A stretch of 5,406 bases of DNA from an uncultured Collinsella sp. (GTDB lineage Bacteria; Actinomycetota; Coriobacteriia; Coriobacteriales; Coriobacteriaceae). Below, one piece after another: positions 1 through 5,373 of the stretch; the stretch's first letter is position 1; each line of letters begins with the position of its first letter. The DNA lies in the NCBI GenBank assembly GCA_900554585.1, contig USHS01000115.1:1-5406 (forward strand), written 5' to 3'. The notes under the pieces were generated by a model, which saw nothing but the letters and a program-made list of their open reading frames with translations, made no database searches and had not been told where the DNA came from. A program made the position numbers and the translations under genes.

Positions 1-60
1 TTGACATATAAGCGTTAGTATATGCCAGAAATGCCGTTTAATTCTTTCTGGGGGATAAAC
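1..60 (+). promoter_or_regulatory. Leader and ribosome binding site of the YchF chimera
   Basis: The AT-rich leader contains TATAAG at 7-12, a five-of-six match to a -10 hexamer; any -35 would lie outside the window. TTGACA at 1-6 looks like a -35 box, but no -10 sits at 16-18 bp from it. The purine run GGGGGA at 50-55, five bases before ATG at 61, is a convincing Shine-Dalgarno and decides the start. ATG at 22 is in frame but has no such site. Confidence 0.4.
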
Positions 61-885
61 ATGAACACATCGGGGAACGGCATCGCACAGACGCATGAAA
101 CGGACGCGTTGGATTTGAGTACCATGACGAAGCACGAAATGCCTTACGGAATTGACGCCATAGCCGAAATTCGTATGTCGACCCCAGCGGATTATCCCGC
201 CATTATTCGCATGGGCGAGGCGGCCGACATGGGCACGCTCGAGAAGCAGCTGCCCAAGTTCGAGAAGGAGGCCAAGCGCGACAAGGAGCTCATGCCCAAG
301 TTTGAGGTCGCCAAGCGCCTGCTTGCCTGGCTCAACGAGGGCAAGCGCGCCGCGTCCATGGAGATGACCGACGAGGAGCGCGCCGCTGCCAAGGGCTTGT
401 TCCTGCTCACCATGAAGCCCATCCTGTATGTGGCCAACGTAGACGAGGACATGCTCAACGAGGACCTGGCGCCCATTGATGGCGTCAAGCCGCTGCCGAT
501 CTGCGCCAAGATCGAGGCCGAGCTTTCCGAGCTCGATCCCGAGGACGCTGCCGACTACCTGGAGAGCCTGGGCCTGGAGCAGCCCGGTCTGGACGTGCTC
601 GCTCAGGCTGCCTACAAGCTGCTCGGCCTGCAGTCGTTCTTTACGGCTGGCGAGATGGAGGTCAAGGCCTGGACGGTGCGTCAGGGCGCGACCGCCCCGC
701 AGGCCGCCGGTGTCATCCACACCGACTTTGAGCGTGGCTTTATTAAGGCCGAGGTCATTGGCTACGACGACTACATCGAGCTCGGTGGCGAGCAGGGCGC
801 CAAGGCTGCCGGCAAGCTGCGTATTGAGGGCAAGGTCTATGTCATGGCCGATGGCGACGTCGTGCACTTCCGCTTTAACGTGTAA
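61..885 (+). CDS. Chimeric, N-terminally truncated YchF/OLA1-family protein lacking the P-loop
   Basis: This 274-residue product matches the C-terminal ~220 residues of YchF, a ribosome-binding ATPase of the Obg/OLA1 family normally about 363 residues long. Residues 56-106 form the charged helical region and 117-129 the strand leading to the family's nucleotide-specificity motif NxxE (NVDE, 126-129). Residues ~193-274 are the TGS domain, with GATAPQAAG, IHTDFERGFI, GEQGAKAAGK and the terminal FRFNV typical of YchF. The G1 P-loop, switch regions and DIAGL-type G3 motif should precede this but are absent. Residues 1-54 are unrelated; residues 37-50 (IRMSTPADYPAII) look like the start of a GNAT acetyltransferase. 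The 5' part also uses codons (ATA, GAA, CCA) that the rest avoids. ATP hydrolysis should be impossible, so the gene is a fusion, a decayed ychF, or an assembly chimera. The YchF assignment is firm; expression and function are not. It is probably co-transcribed with the next gene. Confidence 0.85.
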   Translation: MNTSGNGIAQTHETDALDLSTMTKHEMPYGIDAIAEIRMSTPADYPAIIRMGEAADMGTLEKQLPKFEKEAKRDKELMPKFEVAKRLLAWLNEGKRAASMEMTDEERAAAKGLFLLTMKPILYVANVDEDMLNEDLAPIDGVKPLPICAKIEAELSELDPEDAADYLESLGLEQPGLDVLAQAAYKLLGLQSFFTAGEMEVKAWTVRQGATAPQAAGVIHTDFERGFIKAEVIGYDDYIELGGEQGAKAAGKLRIEGKVYVMADGDVVHFRFNV

Positions 886-896
886 GGACGACGCAT

Positions 897-1280
897 ATGT
901 TTAAATATGGCAAAAAAGCTGGCTACATGGGTATTGCGCTGCTCGTACTTGCGGTGATTCCGCTGGTGGTCGCAGCGTGTGTTATCCCCAACATTGGTCC
1001 CGAGGTGGCAACGAAGTTTAATGCCGCCGGCGAGGCGACGCGCTGGGGCAAGAGTTACGAGCTGCTGGCGTTGCCGGTGCTCAATCTGCTGCTGAGCGTG
1101 GCGACGTACTTTACGGCGGGACGCCAGGCTAAAAACAATGATGACTCCGCCGCCATGGCGCGCATCGTGTGCGAGCGCTACCTGCGAAACGGCTGCATCA
1201 CGGGTGTGTTTCTCAACGTAATCAACGTCTACTTTATGTATTCGGCGATTACCGGTATGGGCTTTGGCCTGGGCTTTTAG
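897..1280 (+). CDS. DUF1648/SdpI-like small membrane protein
   Basis: A 127-residue integral membrane protein with three predicted helices at about residues 11-31, 54-74 and 99-119. Between the first two lies the DUF1648 signature: IPNIGPEVATKFNAAGE followed by RWGKS (residues 30-53), like the 'P..i..HfN..G..drwgsK' pattern of SdpI-type immunity/signalling proteins. Full SdpI proteins are longer with more helices, so this is a short relative and immunity function should not be assumed. The SD AAGGA (884-888) overlaps the TAA stop of the YchF gene and lies eight bases before ATG, which supports translation from the same transcript. The gene converges on the minus-strand gene ending at 1290 with only nine bases between. 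The cytoplasmic loop (76-98) is charged; no signal peptide beyond the first helix is seen. Substrate or partner is unknown. Confidence 0.85.
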   Translation: MFKYGKKAGYMGIALLVLAVIPLVVAACVIPNIGPEVATKFNAAGEATRWGKSYELLALPVLNLLLSVATYFTAGRQAKNNDDSAAMARIVCERYLRNGCITGVFLNVINVYFMYSAITGMGFGLGF

Positions 1281-1289
1281 CTTGCGCCT

Positions 1290-1679
1290 TTAGGCAACGA
1301 GCCTGCAAGCATATTCGATGGCTGCTGCGAGGCCGCCGCTCGATCGTGGTTGAAAGACTACATCGGCGGCGGCCTCGTTTTCGTATCCGGCACCGCGAAG
1401 GGCGAGCGCGACGCCGGCTTCCAAAAGGAGCGACAGGCCGCGTTGGCTGGTTACGATTACGGCAGCCTGATTGAGCGAGCAGCTGTGCGCTTGGCATTGG
1501 ATGGCAAGTTCACCTTGCGCCGGGCAAGGGACCAGAACGGCGGCGACGCGACTTGATAGCAATGCAAATGCTGTGCGCTCATCGGGCGAAAGACATTCTG
1601 CTTCAACGACGACGAGCTTGGGCGGTGCGCTGTTTGTGCGAAGCGCGGCTCGGTACGTGCGGACCGAAGAACCCGACAT
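1290..1679 (-). CDS. Small protein with weak DprA/SLOG-like Rossmann resemblance
   Basis: A 129-residue product. The start at 1679 is chosen because AGGAG (complement of 1686-1690) lies six bases upstream; an upstream in-frame ATG at 1703 falls inside the palindrome and lacks an SD. Residues 22-27 (LVVVEA), 36-37 (TA), 48-51 (VLVP) and 69-78 (LNQAAVIVTS) fall in the same order and near-same spacing as VVVEA, SGSLITA, VFAVPG and LI..GA..V.. in the distal half of the DprA/Smf Rossmann domain. The glycines of the DprA nucleotide/DNA site (SGS, PG) are replaced, and the first half of the domain is missing, so DNA-processing activity is doubtful. This alignment is from memory and is a hint, not an assignment. 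The C-terminal 40 residues are Ala/Gly-rich without clear motifs. It is divergent from the Xre regulator across a palindromic operator and is probably controlled by it. Confidence 0.65.
   Translation of the reverse strand: MSGSSVRTYRAALRTNSAPPKLVVVEAECLSPDERTAFALLSSRVAAVLVPCPAQGELAIQCQAHSCSLNQAAVIVTSQRGLSLLLEAGVALALRGAGYENEAAADVVFQPRSSGGLAAAIEYACRLVA
1328..1381 (+). terminator. Possible intrinsic terminator inside the convergent gene
   Basis: CGAGGCCGCCGC at 1328-1339 pairs perfectly with GCGGCGGCCTCG at 1366-1377. After a one-base bulge (1340) the stem continues with CGAT/ATCG (1341-1344 with 1362-1365), leaving a 17-base loop. TTTT follows at 1378-1381 on the plus strand. It lies 48 bases after the stop of the DUF1648 gene, as expected for a rho-independent terminator of that transcript. 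It is also coding sequence for the minus-strand gene, so the repeat may partly reflect Ala/Gly-rich codons, and the T run is short. Confidence 0.4.
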
Positions 1680-1702
1680 AGAAAACTCCTGTGTATTCGG
1701 CA

Positions 1703-1726
1703 AAACGTAAACTATAGTTTACGTTT
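1703..1726. promoter_or_regulatory. Perfect 24-bp palindromic operator in a divergent promoter
   Basis: The half-site AAACGTAAACTA (1703-1714) is followed directly by its exact reverse complement (1715-1726), with no spacer or mismatch. The centre ACTATAGT gives a TATAGT -10-like hexamer on each strand (plus 1713-1718; minus, complement of 1711-1716). That places transcript starts near 1725 (+) and 1704 (-), just upstream of the two divergent genes. No good -35 is seen for either. A dimeric regulator bound here would block both promoters at once; the adjacent Xre-type protein is the obvious candidate. That pairing is inference. Confidence 0.75.
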
Positions 1727-1755
1727 ATGTTCGGCTCCATTTCAAACTCGGCTGC

Positions 1756-1974
1756 ATGGACGAACGTGCGAAACAGATTCTTGGCAGGCGGGTCGAAGAG
1801 ACACGCAGAGACCTTGGTATCTCCAAGGTTGATTTTTGTGTGGCGACAGGAATCAGCCGACCCTACCTCGACCGAATCGAAGATGGGACGGCAAATTTCA
1901 CGCTCAAGGTTCTATTTAAGATCGCACCCGCACTCGGCATGACGGTGTCAGAGCTTCTCGAGGGCATCGAATAG
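1756..1974 (+). CDS. Xre/Cro-type helix-turn-helix transcriptional regulator
   Basis: A 72-residue, single-domain DNA-binding protein of the HTH_3 (Cro/CI) fold. Helix 1 is about residues 3-19. The helix-turn-helix is 22-42, with SKVDFCVATGISRPYLDRIE, including the hallmark turn glycine (G32), the recognition helix from S34, and the IEDGTANFTL stretch typical of the fold. Helices 4-5 end with LGMTVSELLEG. No sensor or dimerisation domain is attached, as in many autoregulators and antitoxin-like partners. ATG at 1756 has no Shine-Dalgarno; if transcription starts near 1725 the leader is only ~30 bases, so translation may be weak. It sits 29 bp past a perfect palindrome and is divergent from the 129-residue gene, which points to autoregulation plus control of that neighbour. 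It converges on the asparaginase gene with 22 bases between. Confidence 0.88.
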   Translation: MDERAKQILGRRVEETRRDLGISKVDFCVATGISRPYLDRIEDGTANFTLKVLFKIAPALGMTVSELLEGIE

Positions 1975-1996
1975 GGGATACCCGTCGACAACTGAA

Positions 1997-3010
1997 TTAC
2001 GCCATCGGGATACGGTCGTGGTTGACTTGGCTGTAGAACAGGCGCTGAATCTCGGCCGCATCACGTGACTGGCCGAGCGCCCACATGGTTTTGGCCACGA
2101 GCGTCTCGGTGGTCATGTCGTCGCCGCGCAAAATACCCGGATGATCGGCGTAAGCTCGGCCGACCTCATAAACGCCCAGATCGAGGCCCTCTTCGGGGAC
2201 TTGCGTGGTCATAACGACGGTGCGACCCGAATCGACCCAGCGAAAAATCGCCTCTTGGAATGTCTCGCCCGACTCGCCAAACTCGGGGATACCGCCAATG
2301 CCAAAGGTCTCCAGAATCACGGCATCGTAGCTATCGGCCAGGGCGTCCAGGATACCCGGGTTCACGCCGGGCGTCAGCTTAAGGACAAACACGCGCGGGT
2401 CGATACTGTCGTAGAAACGAACCGGGCTCTCATTCTGGTGCGTGCCGTGAAGACCGTTGCGCACAATGCGGTCGTTGCGGATGTAGGCAATGGGCGGATA
2501 GTTGACGCTAATGAACGCGTTAAAGCTCATGGTGCGCTGCTTGCGGGCGCGCGTGCCGGCAATGGCGACGCCGCCAAACACGATCGAGACGTCGTGCGAA
2601 TGCTCGTCGAGCGCATAGAGCAGGCTCTGGTACAGATTGAGTTTGGCGTCAGTAAAAGGGTTGCCCATGGGCTTTTGCGAGCCGGTGAGTACGATGGGCT
2701 TGGGACTGTCCTGAATCAGATAGGAAAGCGCTGCCGCGGTGTAGCTCATGGTGTCGGTGCCGTGCAGGATCACGAAGCCGTCGTGGTCGGCATAACCCTC
2801 GACGATGACGTCGCGGATACGCATCCAGTCACTCGGGCGCATGTTGGTGCTGTCGATGTTCATGGGCTGCACGACGTCGAGCTCGCAGAGGCCCGAGATC
2901 TCGGGGACGCTCTGGGCGAGCTCCTCACCGGTCAGGGCGGGGGAGAGGCCGTTGCCGTCCTCGGTCGATGCGATGGTGCCGCCCGTGGCGATGAGAAGGA
3001 TGCGCTTCAT
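1997..3010 (-). CDS. ansA: L-asparaginase, cytoplasmic type I (AnsA-like)
   Basis: Hydrolyses L-asparagine to aspartate and ammonia. The 337-residue length matches type I (AnsA) asparaginases, and there is no signal peptide, so it acts in the cytoplasm. The N-terminal signature ATGGTIAS carries the nucleophile T12. D53-S54 (NIDST) fit the substrate-binding Asp-Ser, and HGTDTMSYTA (83-92) carries the second catalytic pair T85-D86. K157 in GTRARKQRT fits the catalytic lysine. The remaining C-terminal domain (ETFGIGGIP, VVMTTQVPEEG) is standard for the family. Start 3010 is chosen over the in-frame ATG at 3082 because homology begins at MKRILLIATGG and AGGA lies eight bases before it. It is divergent from guaA across ~270 bp; no terminator is visible after its stop. 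A GatD-like or broad glutaminase-asparaginase activity cannot be excluded from sequence alone. Confidence 0.95.
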   Translation of the reverse strand: MKRILLIATGGTIASTEDGNGLSPALTGEELAQSVPEISGLCELDVVQPMNIDSTNMRPSDWMRIRDVIVEGYADHDGFVILHGTDTMSYTAAALSYLIQDSPKPIVLTGSQKPMGNPFTDAKLNLYQSLLYALDEHSHDVSIVFGGVAIAGTRARKQRTMSFNAFISVNYPPIAYIRNDRIVRNGLHGTHQNESPVRFYDSIDPRVFVLKLTPGVNPGILDALADSYDAVILETFGIGGIPEFGESGETFQEAIFRWVDSGRTVVMTTQVPEEGLDLGVYEVGRAYADHPGILRGDDMTTETLVAKTMWALGQSRDAAEIQRLFYSQVNHDRIPMA

Positions 3011-3087
3011 GCTGATATTCCTATCGTATTTGCCGCCGCAGAGGCGGAGTCGTTCGGCAGTATTGTGGCACAGGGCGTCCAATGTTC

Positions 3088-3120
3088 AAACGTATTACAT
3101 CATCTGTAACGTCTGGTAAC
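3088..3120. promoter_or_regulatory. Possible operator repeats upstream of the asparaginase gene
   Basis: TTACA (3095-3099) and TGTAA (3105-3109) form a short inverted repeat with a five-base spacer. GTAAC is then repeated directly at 3106-3110 and 3116-3120, one helical turn apart. The segment also starts with AAACGTA (3088-3094), the same heptamer that begins each arm of the palindrome at 1703-1726. It lies 80-110 bp before the asparaginase start, a plausible regulator position, but no convincing -35/-10 pair was found beside it. Short repeats like these can arise by chance. Confidence 0.25.
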
Positions 3121-3197
3121 ACTTCAATTGCCGTCAAATAGGGGCCCAGGTCGTGCGTTTGCCGTGCGCTGATGGCTGCGAGGGACGAGAAACCCCA

Positions 3198-3211
3198 TAT
3201 AACGTGTACAC
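3198..3211 (+). promoter_or_regulatory. Candidate -10 region for guaA
   Basis: TATAAC at 3198-3203 matches the -10 consensus at five of six positions and is directly followed by the 8-bp palindrome GTGTACAC (3204-3211) over the expected transcription start. TACACT (3207-3212) is a weaker alternative. No recognisable -35 lies 16-18 bp upstream of either. Transcription from here would give a ~68-base leader containing the hairpins at 3238-3277. Confidence 0.3.
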
Positions 3212-3237
3212 TATGGAAGTTATTTTCGTTCATTCAC

Positions 3238-3277
3238 GCGGGTGGGCACCGGCTCCCCGCCAACAAGAGGGGGAACC
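3238..3277 (+). promoter_or_regulatory. guaA leader with two mutually exclusive hairpins over the RBS
   Basis: The SD is GAGGGGG (3267-3273), four bases before ATG. TCCCC (3254-3258) can pair with GGGGA (3270-3274), extended by GG/CC (3251-3252 with 3276-3277), which would bury the SD. The same C-run can instead pair upstream: GCGGG (3238-3242) with CCCGC (3256-3260), continued after a bulged T by GGG (3244-3246) with CTC (3253-3255, one G-U pair). The two helices cannot coexist. No known riboswitch core is recognisable; a regulatory switch is inference from pairing only. Confidence 0.35.
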
Positions 3278-4912
3278 ATGGATCAAAAGGCTTCCGCAAA
3301 GGTCCTCGTACTCGACTTTGGTGCGCAGTACGGTCAGCTCATTGCCCGTCGCGTCCGCGACCTCAACGTGTATTCCGAGATTGTCCCCTGCGACATCTCG
3401 GCCGACGAGATTCGCGAGATGAACGCCTCTGCGCTCATCCTTTCCGGCGGTCCGGCTTCCGTGTACGCCGAGGACGCTCCGTCCATCGATCCTGCCATCT
3501 TTGACCTGGGCCTTCCCGTCCTGGGCTTTTGCTACGGCCATCAGATCACGGCCGTGACGCTCGGCGGCAAGGTCGGCCACTCCGAGGTGGGCGAGTACGG
3601 CCGCGCCACTATCACGCGCACGGCAGATGCCAAGCTCTTTAACTCCACGCCCATGGAGCAGACCGTGTGGATGAGCCACCGCGACGCCGTGTCCGAGGTG
3701 CCCGAGGGCTTTACCGTTACCGCCAGCACCGACGTGTGCCCGGTTGCTGCCATGGAGTGCGTCGAGCGCAAGATCTTCACCACGCAGTTCCACCCCGAGG
3801 TCAAGCACTCCGAGTATGGTCAGCAGCTGCTGAGCAACTTCCTGTTTGAGATTTGCGGCTTGGAGCCCAACTGGAGCATGGACAACCTGGTCGAGACCAT
3901 GACGGCTGAGTTCCGCGAGAAGGTCGGCAACGACCGCGTGATTCTGGCCCTGTCCGGCGGCGTCGACTCCTCCGTCGTGGCTGCGCTGGGCGCCCGCGCC
4001 GTGGGCAAGCAGATGACCTGCGTGTTCATCAACCACGGCCTGCTGCGCAAGGGCGAGCCCGAGCAGGTGGAGGAGGTCTTCACCAAGCAATTTGACGTCG
4101 ACTTTATCCACGTTCATGCCGAGGACCGCTACGCCGAGCTTCTGGCCGGCGTGACCGAGCCCGAGGAGAAGCGCCGTATCATCGGTACGCAGTTCTGGAA
4201 AGAGTTCTTCGCCGTGGCGCAGCAGCTCGAGACCGACGGCAAGCCGGTCAAGTACCTGGCTCAGGGCACTATCTACCCCGACATCATCGAGTCCGGCGCT
4301 CGCAAGACGGGCGGCAAGACGGCCACCATCAAGAGCCATCACAACCTGATCCCGTTCCCCGAGGGCGTGCACTTCGACCTCATTGAGCCGCTCGACCACT
4401 TCTTTAAGGACGAGGTCCGCGCGCTTGGTCTGGCGCTGGGCCTGCCGGGTCACATCGTGTTCCGTCAGCCCTTCCCGGGCCCGGGCCTGGCCATCCGCAT
4501 CATCGGCGCGGTCGACAAGGAGAAGCTCGAGATCCTCAAGAACGCCGATGCCATCGTGCGCGAGGAGCTCGACGCCTACAACGCGATGATCGCCGAGGAG
4601 AGCGGCGAGCCAAACGGCGAGGTCGAGCGCGGGTGCGCCGGTGGGCCCGTGATCGAGCGCGCCGTGTGGCAGTACTTCGCGGTGCTGCCCGACATCAGGA
4701 GCGTGGGCGTGATGGGCGACGAGCGCACGTACGCGCGCCCGATCATCCTGCGCGCCGTCGAGAGCACCGACGCGATGACGGCGGACTGGGCCAAGCTGCC
4801 CTACGACGTGCTCGGGCGGATCTCGAGCCGCATCGTGGCCGAGGTCCCGGGGATTAACCGTGTGGTGTACGACATCACGTCCAAGCCGCCAAGTACCGTG
4901 GAGTGGGAATAA
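3278..4912 (+). CDS. guaA: GMP synthase (glutamine-hydrolysing)
   Basis: Converts XMP to GMP using ATP and the amide of glutamine, the last step of guanylate synthesis in the cytosol. The 544-residue protein is complete. The N-terminal class I glutamine amidotransferase (about 8-200) has the nucleophile C85 in GFCYGHQ and the H172/E174 pair in FHPE. The ATP-pyrophosphatase domain has the P-loop SGGVDSS (226-232). The C-terminal dimerisation domain has QPFPGPGLAIRI, SVGVMGDERTY and the terminal PPSTVEWE. ATG at 3278 is chosen because GAGGGGG lies four bases upstream and homology starts there; a GTG at 3242 would add 12 Gly/Pro-rich residues. It is about 20 residues longer than E. coli GuaA, largely because of a Gly/Glu-rich insertion between EEL (429-431) and SVGVMG (from 475). 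Its codon use is strongly biased, as for highly expressed genes. guaB is not adjacent. Confidence 0.98.
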   Translation: MDQKASAKVLVLDFGAQYGQLIARRVRDLNVYSEIVPCDISADEIREMNASALILSGGPASVYAEDAPSIDPAIFDLGLPVLGFCYGHQITAVTLGGKVGHSEVGEYGRATITRTADAKLFNSTPMEQTVWMSHRDAVSEVPEGFTVTASTDVCPVAAMECVERKIFTTQFHPEVKHSEYGQQLLSNFLFEICGLEPNWSMDNLVETMTAEFREKVGNDRVILALSGGVDSSVVAALGARAVGKQMTCVFINHGLLRKGEPEQVEEVFTKQFDVDFIHVHAEDRYAELLAGVTEPEEKRRIIGTQFWKEFFAVAQQLETDGKPVKYLAQGTIYPDIIESGARKTGGKTATIKSHHNLIPFPEGVHFDLIEPLDHFFKDEVRALGLALGLPGHIVFRQPFPGPGLAIRIIGAVDKEKLEILKNADAIVREELDAYNAMIAEESGEPNGEVERGCAGGPVIERAVWQYFAVLPDIRSVGVMGDERTYARPIILRAVESTDAMTADWAKLPYDVLGRISSRIVAEVPGINRVVYDITSKPPSTVEWE

Positions 4913-4917
4913 TCGCG

Positions 4918-5116
4918 CACATTATCGTGAGGTCTATATTGGGCGTATTTTGGGGTGATTTTGCGCGCTAGTGAAAGCCTTTGCCTCTAAGCCACACGAA
5001 CCGCGATTTCTGAAAATGCTCTCTTGGTGATTACTGGGAGAGCATCTCTTGCAGTTGAACCGCTTAGGCGTACTTTATGAGATCAGCTTGTAAGAGCCTA
5101 TCATCACGATAATGTG
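4918..5116. repeat. 199-bp segment bounded by 13-bp perfect inverted repeats
   Basis: CACATTATCGTGA at 4918-4930 recurs as its exact reverse complement TCACGATAATGTG at 5104-5116. The segment starts five bases after the guaA stop and has no ORF of note. In its middle is a hairpin (5016-5045). Size, terminal repeats and lack of coding match a MITE or the remains of an insertion-sequence end. The inner sequence GGCTCTTACAAG (minus strand, 5084-5095) vaguely recalls ISL3-family ends. No target-site duplication is visible outside the repeats, which weakens the transposon reading. Confidence 0.45.
5016..5045. terminator. Hairpin, possible terminator after guaA
   Basis: ATGCTCTC (5016-5023) pairs with GAGAGCAT (5038-5045), extended by two G-U pairs (5024-5025 with 5036-5037) around a 10-base loop. 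On the minus strand the stem is followed by TTT (complement of 5013-5015); on the plus strand CTCTT follows, a poor T run. It lies ~100 bases after the guaA stop and could end that transcript, or minus-strand transcription entering from the right. It is also the central structure of the inverted-repeat segment around it. Confidence 0.4.
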
Positions 5117-5373
5117 AGCTGGCATTTACGCAGAGATTCGATTTGACTAGAAATGTATGCCTTATTTTTGACGGAGTTTGTGTATTGGCAAAACACTTTG
5201 TAGATATAGATAGGCAAAAACAAAGAAATAAAGAATAAGGGTTTTACGACATGGATTTAAGTGTGCTATTGGTTCGCAAACGAATGGCACTTCGTCAAAC
5301 TTGGCACACAATAATTCATTAGTGGACATGTTGGCATACGACAATTGATTAATTTGCAATCGAAAGGGATGCA
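5117..5373. other. AT-rich intergenic stretch with no convincing gene
   Basis: This stretch is markedly more AT-rich than the genes to its left. The hexamer TTGGCA, a near -35 box, occurs at 5185, 5301 and 5331, but none has a good -10 at the right distance. A 23-codon ORF (5251-5322) begins ATGGATTTA with AAGGG nine bases upstream; its product is basic and unrecognised, and it is too short to call. A minus-strand 70-codon frame (5162-5374) needs a TTG start without a placed SD and is not believed. Confidence 0.5.

Noticed and set aside
1..29. TTGACA at position 1 as a full sigma-70 promoter
   Set aside because: No -10 hexamer lies 16-18 bp downstream; TATATG and TAGTAT are only 9-12 bp away.
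1280..1310. GCTTGC/GCAAGC with inner AGGC/GCCT as a bidirectional terminator between the convergent genes
   Set aside because: The 5' arm has a six-base bulge and neither strand has a T run; the hairpin at 1328-1377 is much better.
1727..1942. Alternative 71-codon frame overlapping the Xre gene
   Set aside because: It is out of frame with the clear helix-turn-helix sequence and lacks an SD or any recognisable domain.
2141..3109. 322-codon open frame on the plus strand opposite the asparaginase gene
   Set aside because: It is the antisense shadow of a gene with complete catalytic motifs; its product is His/Asp/Val-rich without any domain, and no SD precedes it.
3190..3277. Purine riboswitch ahead of guaA
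   Set aside because: The conserved loop and junction sequences of the guanine/adenine aptamer are not present; only simple competing hairpins are seen.
3230..4453. 407-codon minus-strand frame opposite guaA
   Set aside because: It arises from the strong third-position GC bias of guaA; the product is repetitive in Leu/Ala/His/Gly and resembles no family.
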